In this document: positions 1 to 8,953 of the stretch, one piece after another | Numbering within the stretch: the stretch's first letter is position 1 | Layout of the letters: each line of letters starts with the position of its first letter | Assembly: GCF_900113575.1 (NCBI RefSeq) | Contig: NZ_FOPV01000005.1 | Coordinates: forward strand, 62,001-126,000 | Source of the DNA: Nitrosospira sp. Nsp14 | Lineage (GTDB): Bacteria; Pseudomonadota; Gammaproteobacteria; Burkholderiales; Nitrosomonadaceae | Direction: 5' to 3' | Length of the DNA stretch: 64,000 bases | Program-made: the position numbers and the translations under genes | The notes under the pieces: model-generated | Seen by the model: only the letters and a program-made list of their open reading frames with translations | Told to the model about the DNA's origin: nothing | The model's database searches: none

Positions 1-252
1 CCTCCGGTTGTTGATAGTACGAGCGGCGAATGGTGGCGATTCAGGGGAGGCGATTGCCGTTCGGTACCGAACATAGCCAAATTCCCCGTCTCTCTCGCCG
101 TACAGGGGGTATGGCAGCGTATGGGCGCGTATTTGCCGAGGCGCTTAAGCGAGTGGGTGGCGAGTGCTGGCGATGTTTTTTTTGGCAATATTTTTTTTTG
201 ATGTTTTTTGTTAGCATCATTCCTGTCACATAATGATTGAGCAGATCGATTA

Positions 253-645
253 ATGAGCAGAGCGAGTACCCTAATGTCCAATTCACGCAACAAACCATCT
301 TCAAAATCAGGACCGCGCAAGGAAACCGGCATGCTGACTGAGCGCGTCGAGCTCCCAGGCCCGGATTCCGAGCAGAAACCCCTCAATCCCGCAGTGTCGG
401 CGGAGGAGACGCTCCTGCCGCACGAGCGCGATCAGACCACGAAATCCGTGGGCACGAGCCAGCCGAACGAAAACGAGATGTCTCGTGCCGTGATCGGGCA
501 GGCGGCGGAAAACACCCGGCATGGACTGAAAGATACCGATCGCCGCGGCATCCCCTCTGATATTGTCAAATCCGATGTACCCGGGTCCGGACCAAGTTCG
601 AATGTGCCGGAGCAGGCGCGAAAAAAGGAAAAACCGAAACCTTGA
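253..645 (+). CDS. Hypothetical small hydrophilic protein
   Basis: The reading frame encodes 130 residues rich in Pro, Ser, Glu, Lys and Arg, with no signal peptide, membrane segment or enzyme motif. Around residues 55-60 it has a Pro-His-Glu-Arg-Asp stretch, and around residues 92-100 a Lys-Asp-Thr-Asp-Arg-Arg-Gly stretch. From memory these resemble short conserved motifs in small uncharacterised betaproteobacterial proteins, so I think the gene is real although no function is known. A second ATG at 274 is an equally good start, because neither has a strong ribosome binding site. The protein is probably disordered. It stands alone, 117 bp upstream of an exported protein on the same strand. 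Confidence 0.5.
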   Translation: MSRASTLMSNSRNKPSSKSGPRKETGMLTERVELPGPDSEQKPLNPAVSAEETLLPHERDQTTKSVGTSQPNENEMSRAVIGQAAENTRHGLKDTDRRGIPSDIVKSDVPGSGPSSNVPEQARKKEKPKP

Positions 646-762
646 TACGCGGGAGCCGATCATACGTGTCTTGCTGACTCGGGCAGATCGTGGAGAACAC
701 GAACAGCTACGGCCAGATCCATGCCACCGCCCATGACTCAATTAATCGCGGAGAATGATCCC

Positions 763-1287
763 ATGCAACCGTTGAAAATAGCTCAAATGATGCTTCGCAC
801 TTTAATTCCGGCGATTATCGCCGCCGCTTCGATGATAGCGGCTCCAAGCTTTGCCCAGGAGGCTGCGTCCACGGCCGAATCCCCCGCTGTAAGCCCTTCG
901 CTCCCGGCGATTCAGTTGCAGGGCCAAACGGAATTCGTAACCGGGGGAGTCGGACAGGATGAATCCGAGGCCATGAAGAAGGAAGGGCGCGCTTGGCCAC
1001 TGATGCTTGAGTTTGCCCAGACCAGCGACGGGCGCGCCCAGTACCTCAGCGATGTACAGGTCACCATTAAGGACAAGTCTGGAAATACCGTCCTGGATGC
1101 GACCGCGGAGGGACCTTATATGTTGATCAGGCTTGCTCCGGGCAGATACTCCCTGGATGCGATTTATGAATCCGTGACGCTGCATCGTCATCTGAAGCTG
1201 GAAAAAGGCCAGAACAGAAAGGTGGTCCTCGTATGGCCGAGCCAGCTCAGGGAAGGACAAGGACAAGGACAAAGGAACCCAGAGTAA
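763..1287 (+). CDS. Exported protein with carboxypeptidase-regulatory-like fold
   Basis: I place the start at the ATG at 763 because GGAG lies about 8 bases upstream and a clean signal peptide follows. There are basic residues, then a hydrophobic core, then Ala-Ala-Pro-Ser-Phe-Ala before the predicted cut near residue 32. An in-frame ATG at 721 would put 14 extra polar residues in front of the signal. The mature part (about 140 residues) has a C-terminal segment with alternating beta-type residues, including a Gly-Arg-Tyr-Ser-Leu run. That is typical of the carboxypeptidase regulatory-like (transthyretin-type) beta sandwich. It ends in a Gly/Gln-rich tail. It probably works in the periplasm, partner unknown. 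Confidence 0.6.
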   Translation: MQPLKIAQMMLRTLIPAIIAAASMIAAPSFAQEAASTAESPAVSPSLPAIQLQGQTEFVTGGVGQDESEAMKKEGRAWPLMLEFAQTSDGRAQYLSDVQVTIKDKSGNTVLDATAEGPYMLIRLAPGRYSLDAIYESVTLHRHLKLEKGQNRKVVLVWPSQLREGQGQGQRNPE

Positions 1288-1804
1288 TCGGTGGGGGGGC
1301 AGGCACGCTCCCGGTCCTCCGCCGATGATCAGGCAGCCATGTCAATCATTGTCGGCATTCGTTCGCGGCGAGAAGTGTTGCCCTGGTGTGGTTGATCTTT
1401 TCAGTGGGTCTTGAAACCGAGCGTGTGAAATGACCGCGGAATGGGTGCCGGCATGGAAACCCGTGGAGACCGAAGCATATGCCCGCTGCTTGCGGGGGTT
1501 CCGTACGCCACGGCACATAACACATGGAGGAAAGGGGCGCCCGTACGTGACCCTTGGTAATTGTCCGTCTCTTCGGATGGATCAGGAATCAAAAGCGCGC
1601 CGGAGCATTCATGGGAGATAGGGGCAGATTGCCGCAGGTTGACGTAGATAAGACGCAGATGAAATTAGGGCAAGCTAGGAATGTACGATTCCGCACGGAA
1701 TGAGAAGGAAAAAGACCCCATTCTTGTTGTATTTGCCTATGTGTGGCAAATCCGCCTCGTAGTTTCAATCCATCTATCCATCTGTCAAAAAGGAAAAGAA
1801 TCCC
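1288..1804 (+). other. Intergenic region upstream of catalase
   Basis: I see no convincing gene in these 517 bases. A hairpin with G-U pairs (about 1288-1327) follows the preceding gene, but it lacks a T-run. A perfect 7-bp inverted repeat, ATTTGCC (1731-1737) and GGCAAAT (1745-1751), lies about 55 bases before the catalase start. It could be an operator or part of the leader. Confidence 0.4.
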
Positions 1805-4177
1805 ATGGATCCCGTTAATGACTCTGATAATCGTTCGACCGTGAGCGGCCCTTCCCGCCCAGAAGGAGCCCCAGCAAACGAGTTTACCGCCAAGCAGGCC
1901 GCGACGCAGGAACTCACCGCGGCCATGCCATACAATGCTAATAAGGCACTTGAGTACGGAGAAGTTTCTGCTGCGCCGGAAAAAGGGCAGGCAATGGAGC
2001 CCCCTGACCCTAGTGTGACCGGCAGCACCTTGACGGAAGACACCAGCTCCGACAAGACTGGCGCGGGGGAGCCGCAAGTGGGCTTCAATGCCGCCAACGA
2101 GTCGCTCGACCGGGTGCGCGCCGACTCCAGCGGCCGTGCACTGACCACCAATCAGGGGGTGCCGGTGGCGGACAACCAGCATTCATTGAAAGCTGGATTG
2201 CGAGGCCCGGCGCTGCTGGAGGATTTCATCCTGCGCGAGAAGATTACGCATTTCGACCATGAGCGCATACCCGAGCGCATCGTGCACGCGCGCGGCTCCG
2301 CCGCGCATGGGTATTTTGAATGTTATGAGTCGCTGGAGCGATACACGCGGGCGTCGCTGTTTGCCGAAGAGGGCAAGAGAACGCCGGTTTTTGTGCGTTT
2401 CTCCACCGTGATAGGGGAGCGCGGTTCGGCGGATACCGCGCGCGACGTGCGGGGCTTTGCGGTCAAGTTCTATACCGACGAAGGCAACTGGGACCTGGTG
2501 GGAAACAATATTCCGGTATTTTTTATCCAGGACGCGATAAAGTTTCCGGACCTGGTGCACGCGGCAAAACCCGAGCCCCATTTCGGGATGCCGCAAGCCT
2601 CCACCGCACATGACACCTTGTGGGATTTCATTTCGCTGATGCCCGAGTCGGCCCATATGATGATGTGGGTCATGTCGGACCGGGCGATTCCGCGCAGCTA
2701 CCGCATGATGCAGGGTTTCGGCGTGCACACTTTCCGCCTGCTCGCTGCGGATGGCAGCTCGCATTTCGTGAAGTTTCACTGGCGTCCGCTAGCCGGGACG
2801 CATTCGCTCGACTGGGACGAAGCGGTCAAGATCAGCGGAGCCGATCCGGATTTCCACCGCCGCGACCTTTGGGAAGCCATTGAATGCGGCGCATTTCCGG
2901 AATATGAGCTCGGCGTGCAGATTTTTACCGAGGCCCAGGCGGAAGGATTCAGCTTCGACGTGCTCGACGCCACCAAGATCGTCCCGGAAGAGCTGGTTCC
3001 GGTCCGGGTGGTGGGGAAAATGGTACTCAACCGCAACCCGGACAATTTTTTCGCGGAAACGGAGCAGGTGGCCTTCTGCGCCGCGCACATCGTGCCCGGG
3101 CTCGATTTCACCAATGACCCACTACTGGCGGGACGTATCCACTCGTATGTGGATACCCAGATATCCCGCCTCGGTGGGCCCAATTTCCATGAAATCCCCA
3201 TCAATTCGCCGGTTGCGCAGGCCCATAACAACCAGCGCGACGGCATGCACCGTCAAACCATCAACCGCGGCCGCGTCGCCTATGAGCCGAATTCCCTGGG
3301 CGGTGGCTGTCCGTTCCAGGCCGGAGCAGCCGGTTTCAGTTCCTTTCGGGAGCCCATGGGTGGGGACAAGGTGCGCGGCAATCCGGAGCGGTTCGCAGAC
3401 CATTACACGCAGGCAACATTGTTCTGGAATAGCCAGACACCAGTGGAAAAGGCGCACATCGTCCGGGCTTTCCGCTTTGAGCTGACGCGCGTGCAAACAC
3501 CGGCGATACGGCAGCGCATGGTGTCCGTGCTGAGGAACGTTGCACAGGAACTCGCGGAAGCGGTCGCACTGGGACTGGGAATCGACCTGCCGCCAGCGCA
3601 GCCCCGGGCCCTGCAAACCAAAGTCGTGCCCGAGGTCGAATCCTCTCCCGCGCTTTCGCTTTTCGCCCGGCCGGGGGAGCGCACGATCCGCACGCGCAGG
3701 GTGGCAATCCTGGTAGCGGATGGGGTGAACGGCCAGAGCGCGAGAGCAATCCATGCCGGGCTAGCCAGAGAGGAGGCTGTGCCCCGTTTTGTCGGCCTGC
3801 GCCTGGGACGGGTGCAAAGCACGGACGGAAACCAGATCGAGGTCGATGCGACGGCAGAGGCAATGCCCTCCGTGCTGTTCGACGCGGTGGTTGTGCCCGG
3901 TGGGCACGAGGATATGGTGAAGGTTTTCGCCAATGCCGGCCCGGTACTCGAATTTATCGGGCAGCAATACCGTCATTGCAAGCCGATCCTGGTACTGGGC
4001 AATGGCAGGGCTGTGGCCGAGCGTGCGGGCGTAAAGCTGGTGCTTCCGTCGGGCGAGCTCGATTCGGGCGTGCTTTACTTCCAGGAGGACAATTTCGGGG
4101 AGGTCCTGCCGCACTTCGTGGAGGCAATCGCCGCTCACAGGCATTTTGCCAGGGAGACTGACCCTCCCCAGGTCTAG
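1805..4177 (+). CDS. katE: Large-subunit catalase HPII
   Basis: This cytoplasmic haem enzyme breaks hydrogen peroxide into water and oxygen. It has 790 residues, slightly longer than E. coli HPII (753). An acidic, low-complexity N-terminal arm (about 1-115) precedes the catalase core. The core carries the active-site His161 in an Arg-Ile-Val-His-Ala-Arg-Gly motif, a conserved Arg-Phe-Ser-Thr-Val stretch, and the proximal haem ligand Tyr448 with Arg444 four residues before it. From about residue 630 a DJ-1/PfpI-type (flavodoxin-like) C-terminal domain follows, which is diagnostic of the large-subunit clade. The start has AAGGAAAAG upstream. The first base after its TAG stop is the start of an IS5-like terminal sequence. 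Stationary-phase or stress control is likely by analogy but is not visible here. Confidence 0.95.
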   Translation: MDPVNDSDNRSTVSGPSRPEGAPANEFTAKQAATQELTAAMPYNANKALEYGEVSAAPEKGQAMEPPDPSVTGSTLTEDTSSDKTGAGEPQVGFNAANESLDRVRADSSGRALTTNQGVPVADNQHSLKAGLRGPALLEDFILREKITHFDHERIPERIVHARGSAAHGYFECYESLERYTRASLFAEEGKRTPVFVRFSTVIGERGSADTARDVRGFAVKFYTDEGNWDLVGNNIPVFFIQDAIKFPDLVHAAKPEPHFGMPQASTAHDTLWDFISLMPESAHMMMWVMSDRAIPRSYRMMQGFGVHTFRLLAADGSSHFVKFHWRPLAGTHSLDWDEAVKISGADPDFHRRDLWEAIECGAFPEYELGVQIFTEAQAEGFSFDVLDATKIVPEELVPVRVVGKMVLNRNPDNFFAETEQVAFCAAHIVPGLDFTNDPLLAGRIHSYVDTQISRLGGPNFHEIPINSPVAQAHNNQRDGMHRQTINRGRVAYEPNSLGGGCPFQAGAAGFSSFREPMGGDKVRGNPERFADHYTQATLFWNSQTPVEKAHIVRAFRFELTRVQTPAIRQRMVSVLRNVAQELAEAVALGLGIDLPPAQPRALQTKVVPEVESSPALSLFARPGERTIRTRRVAILVADGVNGQSARAIHAGLAREEAVPRFVGLRLGRVQSTDGNQIEVDATAEAMPSVLFDAVVVPGGHEDMVKVFANAGPVLEFIGQQYRHCKPILVLGNGRAVAERAGVKLVLPSGELDSGVLYFQEDNFGEVLPHFVEAIAAHRHFARETDPPQV

Positions 4178-4235
4178 GGAAGCACTGAACAAATCTTCGC
4201 TGGCGCGACGGCGGCTTTGCGGGATGGGGCGCGCG
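4178..4235 (+). repeat. Solo IS5-like terminal sequence, copy A
   Basis: GGAAGCACTGAACAAATC starts directly after the catalase stop codon. It matches the left end of the element at 41845 at 16 of 18 positions. The similarity runs on for about 35 more bases (CGCTGGCGCGACG, then TTTGC and GGATGGG blocks). The four bases before it are CTAG, which fits the CTAR target rule of IS5-group elements. I find no matching right end nearby, so it is a solo or truncated end. Confidence 0.65.
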
Positions 4236-4308
4236 GGAATCGGGCGCTGGACGAACTCAACAGGGCCGTTGAAGACTGTTATCATTGCAGCATGCGATGT
4301 AATCATCC

Positions 4309-6435
4309 TTGGCCCGGGCGCCTGCTGCTCCAGTGAAAGTCTGGCCTGGCACCCCCTATCCGCTCGGCGCGACCTATGATGGCGCGGGGACGAACTTTTC
4401 GGTATTTTCCGAAGTGGCCGAGCGTGTCGAGTTGTGCCTCTTCGATGAGGCAGGCCGCGAAACGCGGGTGGCATTGCCGGAGGTCACGGGCCACTGCTGG
4501 CATGGCTATCTCCCTGGCGTGGAACCGGGGCAGCGCTACGGCTTCCGGGTGCACGGCCCATGGGCGCCGGAGCAGGGCAACCGGTGCAATCCCGCGAAGC
4601 TCCTGCTCGACCCCTATGCAAAGGGCGTCTATGGCGATATTGCGTGGGACGAAGCTGTATTTCCCTATCATTTCAATTCCGACCCCGAGGTATCCAATGG
4701 TCGGGACAGCGCCCCCTTCATGCCCCGCTGCATCGTCCACCAGCCATTCTTCGACTGGACTGGCGATCGTCAGTTGCAACGGCCCTGGAACGAAACGATT
4801 ATCTATGAGACGCATGTAAAGGGTTTTACTGCACGGCACCCCGACATTCCGCGCGAATTGCGCGGTACATACGCGGGGCTCGCTCATTCCGAGTCGATTG
4901 AATACCTGAAGAAACTCGGCATCACTGCTGTCGAGCTGATGCCGGTGCACTATTTCGTGAACGACAAGCACCTGTTGGACCAGGGGTTGAGCAACTACTG
5001 GGGCTATAACTCCATCTGCTACTTCGCCCCGCACGGCGCGTATGCCGCCGACAAGCGGCCGGGCGCCGCCGCCGCGGAGTTCAAACAGATGGTAAAAGCG
5101 CTGCACCAGGCCGGTATCGAGGTCATTCTCGATGTGGTCTACAACCACACCGGCGAAGGCAATCACATGGGTCCGGTGCTGAGCCTGCGCGGGATTGATA
5201 ACGCCTATTACTACCAGTTGATGGAAGACCGGCGCTACTACCGGGATTACACCGGCACCGGCAACTGCCTCAACATGCGCCAGCCCCACGTGTTGCAACT
5301 GATCATGGATTCACTGCGGTACTGGGTGCTGGAAATGCACGTGGACGGTTTTCGCTTCGACCTGGCTTCCGCCCTGGCGCGCGAACTGCACGAGGTACAG
5401 ATGCTGAATGCCTTTTTCGATATCATCCAGCAGGACCCGGTCACGAACCAGGTGAAGCTGATCGCCGAACCCTGGGACCTGGGCGAAGGCGGGTACCAGG
5501 TTGGCAACTTCCCGTCGGGCTGGTCCGAATGGAACGGCAAGTACCGCGACTGCATACGCAACTTCTGGCGGACGCGGGAACCCACCTTGACCGAGTTCGC
5601 CTATCGCTTCACCGGCAGCCCCGACCTCTACGCGGGCAATTCGCGCCGTCCGTTCGCCAGCATCAACTTCGTCACCGCGCACGACGGTTTCACACTGCGC
5701 GACCTGGTGTCCTACAACGAGAAACATAATGAGGCCAACGGCGAGGACAACCGCGATGGCAGCGACGATAACCGCTCCTGGAACTGCGGTATCGAGGGTG
5801 AGACCACTGATCCCGGCGTGCTCGCCCTGCGGGTCCGACAGCAACGCAATTTTCTGGCCACTTTGATGCTGTCCCAGGGCGTCCCGATGCTGGTCGCGGG
5901 GGACGAGGCAGGCCGCACTCAGCGGGGAAACAATAATGCCTACTGCCAGGATAACGAAATCTCCTGGCTGGACTGGGACAATGTAGACAAGAACCTGCGG
6001 GACTTCGTCCGCCGCCTGATTCAGTTCCGCCGCGCTCACCCCGTCTTTCGCCGCCGCCGCTGGTTCCAGGGGCAGGCCATTCACGGCGAGGGCAAGGACG
6101 ACATCGCCTGGTTCGATCCGCGCGGCGAGCAGGCGAGCGAGCAGTTATGGGAGGGAGGGGTGGTGCACAGCCTGGGGATTTTCATCAACGGGGAAAATTT
6201 TCCCAACCCCAATGCTCGGGGTGAACCGGTCACGGACGACAGCTTCTACCTGATCTTCAACGCGCACTTCGAAGACGTGGATTTCATCCTGCCGCCCAAC
6301 CGCTGGGGCATGCGCTGGCTGAAAGTGTTCGATACGGCGGAAGGATGGTCGGAAGATGGGGCCGCGCTCGAAGCCGGCGCTACCCTGTCGGTCGTGCAGC
6401 GGTCGTTCGTGCTGCTGCAGCGGCAGGCTTCATAA
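4309..6435 (+). CDS. glgX: Glycogen debranching enzyme GlgX
   Basis: This enzyme cleaves alpha-1,6 branches of glycogen or limit dextrin and frees maltodextrins. It has 708 residues, a normal length. An N-terminal CBM48 beta domain (about 10-110) is followed by the GH13 barrel. All four GH13 regions are visible: DVVYNHTGEGN, nucleophile Asp351 in GFRFDLASAL, acid/base Glu387 in IAEPWD, and Asp459 in TAHDGFTL. The family-specific NEANGEDNRDG stretch follows. The start given is a TTG; a GTG at 4333 is an alternative, and neither has a good ribosome binding site. It lies 131 bp after katE and ends at a strong terminator. Its products can feed MalQ, TreY and TreZ, encoded further on. Confidence 0.95.
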   Translation: MARAPAAPVKVWPGTPYPLGATYDGAGTNFSVFSEVAERVELCLFDEAGRETRVALPEVTGHCWHGYLPGVEPGQRYGFRVHGPWAPEQGNRCNPAKLLLDPYAKGVYGDIAWDEAVFPYHFNSDPEVSNGRDSAPFMPRCIVHQPFFDWTGDRQLQRPWNETIIYETHVKGFTARHPDIPRELRGTYAGLAHSESIEYLKKLGITAVELMPVHYFVNDKHLLDQGLSNYWGYNSICYFAPHGAYAADKRPGAAAAEFKQMVKALHQAGIEVILDVVYNHTGEGNHMGPVLSLRGIDNAYYYQLMEDRRYYRDYTGTGNCLNMRQPHVLQLIMDSLRYWVLEMHVDGFRFDLASALARELHEVQMLNAFFDIIQQDPVTNQVKLIAEPWDLGEGGYQVGNFPSGWSEWNGKYRDCIRNFWRTREPTLTEFAYRFTGSPDLYAGNSRRPFASINFVTAHDGFTLRDLVSYNEKHNEANGEDNRDGSDDNRSWNCGIEGETTDPGVLALRVRQQRNFLATLMLSQGVPMLVAGDEAGRTQRGNNNAYCQDNEISWLDWDNVDKNLRDFVRRLIQFRRAHPVFRRRRWFQGQAIHGEGKDDIAWFDPRGEQASEQLWEGGVVHSLGIFINGENFPNPNARGEPVTDDSFYLIFNAHFEDVDFILPPNRWGMRWLKVFDTAEGWSEDGAALEAGATLSVVQRSFVLLQRQAS

Positions 6436-6473
6436 GCCTGCGTACATTAAACCATCTTTTGCGGCACCCTGAA

Positions 6474-6512
6474 GCGTAAACCCAGCCGGATGGCTGGGTT
6501 TACGCTTTTCGC
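6474..6512 (+). terminator. Rho-independent terminator after glgX
   Basis: A perfect 14-bp stem (GCGTAAACCCAGCC at 6474-6487, with its complement at 6492-6505) encloses a GGAT loop and is followed by TTTTCGCG. It lies about 40 bases after the glgX stop. Confidence 0.9.
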
Positions 6513-6557
6513 GCTTCAGTAGTTTACGGGAGGGCTTAGGCTTGCCCTACGCCCGGC

Positions 6558-6629
6558 TTACAAGAGATAAATAAACAATAAAACAATCGCTGGTACGCCT
6601 AGCAGCCAGGCAATTAAATATCGAGCCAT
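6558..6629 (-). CDS. 23-residue single-span membrane peptide
   Basis: On the minus strand an ATG at 6629 opens a 24-codon frame ending in TAA at 6558. AGGAGA lies about 8 bases upstream. The product starts Met-Ala-Arg-Tyr-Leu and is otherwise almost wholly hydrophobic: a Trp-Leu-Leu-Gly-Val-Pro centre, then a Val/Leu/Phe/Ile tail. It would form one short transmembrane helix with a basic N-terminus. I recall similar tiny peptides (R-Y-L-I-A-W-hydrophobic-G-V-P) in other proteobacteria, but I cannot name a family. It is convergent with glgX, with the glgX terminator between them. The good Shine-Dalgarno and helical pattern make it better than chance, but it is unproven. Confidence 0.6.
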   Translation of the reverse strand: MARYLIAWLLGVPAIVLLFIYLL

Positions 6630-7329
6630 GATGGTTCTCCTATGAAGGATTTAAGGAACTCGTGACTTGAGCCTTTAAAACTTGCATGACGGAGGTCACG
6701 TTTTCACGCTTTCACGTTTCTTACACGTTTCGCGAAAACACGACACCATTTTAGGAAATGATTTAAATATTTTCGGTACGCCAGCGCACTTTGCATGTCA
6801 GGCTGTGAAAAAAAACTGGTCTCGCACAATCTCGTTAGCAAGAAAGCTTGCAGGGATTGGGCAAGCGTTATCTATTCCCAACTCCACGCAGTTGCGCCTA
6901 AGGCATAATTCGCGCGCTCCCTTTCGTAGTTTTTTTGTGCGGTGATGCATAGCGAAGCACGGGTCGGGCGGGTATGAGCCCGACGACCGCGTTTTTTTCC
7001 CATGCAAGGAAGTGATGGCGGTTGCTTCGCGGTAGTCGTTGAGTGCGGCGCCGAGGTGGACACCATCACCCGACAGCATGGCGGCGGTCTGTGGCCTTGT
7101 GGGCATCGAGGTCGCCGATGCCGATGGCGCCGCCGGTGACCATCGCCGTATGGCCGGCGAGCGAGCGGTTCGTGAGATCAGGATAGGGTCACGGCGTATC
7201 TCCCCAATCGGCAGCGGGGACGGACGCCCCCAGGCGCTGGCGGTTTCCGCGCGAAATCGGCGTAGCAGCGTGGTGTCGTGCCCAGTGCGCCATGGGAAGC
7301 CTTTCGTTGTCAGTTTCTGTGCCGGCCGG
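6630..7329. other. Gene-poor stretch with a short-chain dehydrogenase scrap
   Basis: No intact gene is supported. On the minus strand, 7066-7182 reads through an SDR-like N-terminus: Leu-Ala-Gly-His-Thr-Ala-Met-Val-Thr-Gly-Gly, then Ile-Gly-Ile-Gly. It then runs into unrelated residues and a stop, so it may be a decayed dehydrogenase fragment. The rest (6630-7060) is AT-richer and shows nothing I can assign. Confidence 0.35.
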
Positions 7330-8037
7330 CTACCAGCGCTCGCCGAAGGGACGTGCCTCGACCTCGAAGCTCCACGCCCGGCGGTCCTGATGCGCCAGGA
7401 ACCAGGCCGTCTCCGCCACCCCTGCGGGGTCCACGAAGAAGTCGTCCTCTTTGTCGGGCATCGCCTGCCGCGTTCCGGGAAGGTCGACCACGCCGTCCAC
7501 TATCAGCAACCCAACATGGATTCCCGCCGGCCAAAGCGTGCGAGCCATCGATTCAGCCAGACTGCGCTGCGCGGCCTTTGCCGGCGCGAACGCCGCCGTC
7601 CTCTTTCCGCCCCGCAGCGATGCCGTCGCCCCGGTGAAGAGGATGGTGCCCGAACCCCGTGCTTTCATCGCTGGGATGACGGCTTGGGAGCAGAGCAGTG
7701 AGCCATAGGCGTTGACACGCCATGCGGCCTCGAACTCGGCGGCCGTGATCTCCTCGACCGATTTGAACACGCCGGAGCCTGCGTTGAAGAGCAGGACGTC
7801 CACGGCGCCAAAGTCTGCCGTGATCGTGTCGAATACCGTGCCAACAGAGGCAGGATCGCTCACGTCGCACGCATAGGCGACGGCGCCATCGATCTGCTCA
7901 GCGAGGCCAGCGATCTTCGCGCCGTTGCGCGCGAGCAGCGCGACGGCGTACCCGCCGTCCGCGAAGCGCCGGGCGAGCGCGGCACCGTTGCCTGGTCCCG
8001 CTCCAGCCACGACGGCTACGGGTTTGCGTTCCTTCAT
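7330..8037 (-). CDS. Short-chain dehydrogenase/reductase
   Basis: A 235-residue cytoplasmic NAD(P)-dependent oxidoreductase of the SDR superfamily. The N-terminal Rossmann motif is present in a variant form, Gly-Ala-Gly-Pro-Gly-Asn-Gly at about residues 12-18, where the classic form is Thr-Gly-x3-Gly-x-Gly. The Asn-Ala-Gly strand motif is at about 90, and a catalytic Ser region precedes it. The usual Tyr-x3-Lys is replaced by Phe-Ala-Pro-Ala-Lys, so the catalytic Tyr seems changed to Phe. That change would weaken or alter redox activity. The start has AAGGAG 6-11 bases upstream. No neighbour suggests the substrate. Confidence 0.85.
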   Translation of the reverse strand: MKERKPVAVVAGAGPGNGAALARRFADGGYAVALLARNGAKIAGLAEQIDGAVAYACDVSDPASVGTVFDTITADFGAVDVLLFNAGSGVFKSVEEITAAEFEAAWRVNAYGSLLCSQAVIPAMKARGSGTILFTGATASLRGGKRTAAFAPAKAAQRSLAESMARTLWPAGIHVGLLIVDGVVDLPGTRQAMPDKEDDFFVDPAGVAETAWFLAHQDRRAWSFEVEARPFGERW

Positions 8038-8204
8038 CGCGAACTCCTTCCTCGATCAATGTCTGAGCAGCCCTTCGGATCTGTTCATACCTTAACGGAC
8101 AAATAGCCCCCCGTCTAGACTGAGTATCGCGACTTCTCTCATCCTTTTGCGTCCGGACTGATCCGTTGCGAGCCAACTCTAAACCGGGTTTCGCATTAAC
8201 GTAT

Positions 8205-8352
8205 GCGATGCAGCACGGCATGCGGCAATTAAACGGAGTTTACACCCAGCGTTTTAATCGCTGGCATGGACGGGTGGGGCATGTCTTCCAGAGCCGCTAC
8301 AAGGCGATTATCATGCAGAAGGAATCGTACCTGTTGGAACTGGCCCGCTCCT
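8205..8352 (+). pseudogene. Remnant of REP-associated tyrosine transposase (RAYT)
   Basis: The frame reads Met-Arg-Gln-Leu-Asn-Gly-Val-Tyr-Thr-Gln-Arg-Phe-Asn, then Arg-Val-Gly-His-Val-Phe-Gln-Ser-Arg-Tyr-Lys-Ala. This is the conserved middle of Y1/IS200-like RAYT transposases. After Leu-Glu-Leu-Ala-Arg the similarity stops and the sequence runs into the end of the neighbouring lipoprotein gene on the other strand. The N-terminal HUH region and the C-terminus are both missing, so the piece cannot be active. Confidence 0.75.
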
Positions 8353-8386
8353 TTTTGCAACAGCGCCCTCTATTACACAAGTCGGG

Positions 8387-8953
8387 TCAAGGCGGCAGTT
8401 CAGCGCTCTCCGCATCGGACAAAGTCTCCAGCCAGGCTTGAATGTCAGTTTTAGCCTGCTCGGTCAATGTGACGAAGCCCGCGATTGCCCCGGTTGCATC
8501 CGGCGAAGCAGTGTTTTGCGACAGATTAAACGAGCGATCGGCGATCAGCCGATGGTCTTTCGTTGCGAAGACGCTAACCATCAGGCTCATGACAACGCGC
8601 GCCTGATTAGAGGTTTCAAATTGTTGTTCGAACTGCGTCAGATTTATCTGTACCGTGAACGGCCGTTTGCCGTTTATAGTCAGGCGACGTTCCAATAAAG
8701 CTGGGAACGGCGCTTCCCAGCGATCCAGATTGTAATAACGGATGGCGGTTGCGTCTTTGTAAAGCAGGCGGTAGCGTATCCGCTCATCCCACAGCCAGAC
8801 AGGAGCATCGAGCGTAACTGCAGCATCCCGGGCGGTAGATATTGCAATCGGGCCTAGATCGTGACTTACCGGCAAGCCGTGGTTGGCACCGATGCTGCAG
8901 GCGGAAACCGTTGCCATCAATGTTATCGCTATCAAGCAAGGTGATCGTTTCAT
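8387..8953 (-). CDS. ABC-transport auxiliary lipoprotein (PqiC/YmbA-like)
   Basis: A 188-residue protein with an N-terminal lipoprotein signal whose lipobox ends at Cys19 (Val-Ser-Ala-Cys). The body matches the ABC-type transport auxiliary lipoprotein family that accompanies MCE systems. It should be anchored in the outer membrane and help pass lipids between the MCE tunnel and that membrane. Its start overlaps the stop of the mlaD-like gene by four bases, so it is the last gene of the operon read from 11784 down. The RAYT remnant begins just past its stop. The family assignment comes from context and pattern. Confidence 0.8.
   Translation of the reverse strand: MKRSPCLIAITLMATVSACSIGANHGLPVSHDLGPIAISTARDAAVTLDAPVWLWDERIRYRLLYKDATAIRYYNLDRWEAPFPALLERRLTINGKRPFTVQINLTQFEQQFETSNQARVVMSLMVSVFATKDHRLIADRSFNLSQNTASPDATGAIAGFVTLTEQAKTDIQAWLETLSDAESAELPP

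Noticed and set aside
30-233. 67-codon frame at the window start
   Set aside because: It has no ribosome binding site or homology; the Phe-rich end is just a T-rich tract.
1401-1621. Overlapping 63-codon frames on both strands upstream of katE
   Set aside because: Neither has a ribosome binding site or protein-like composition.
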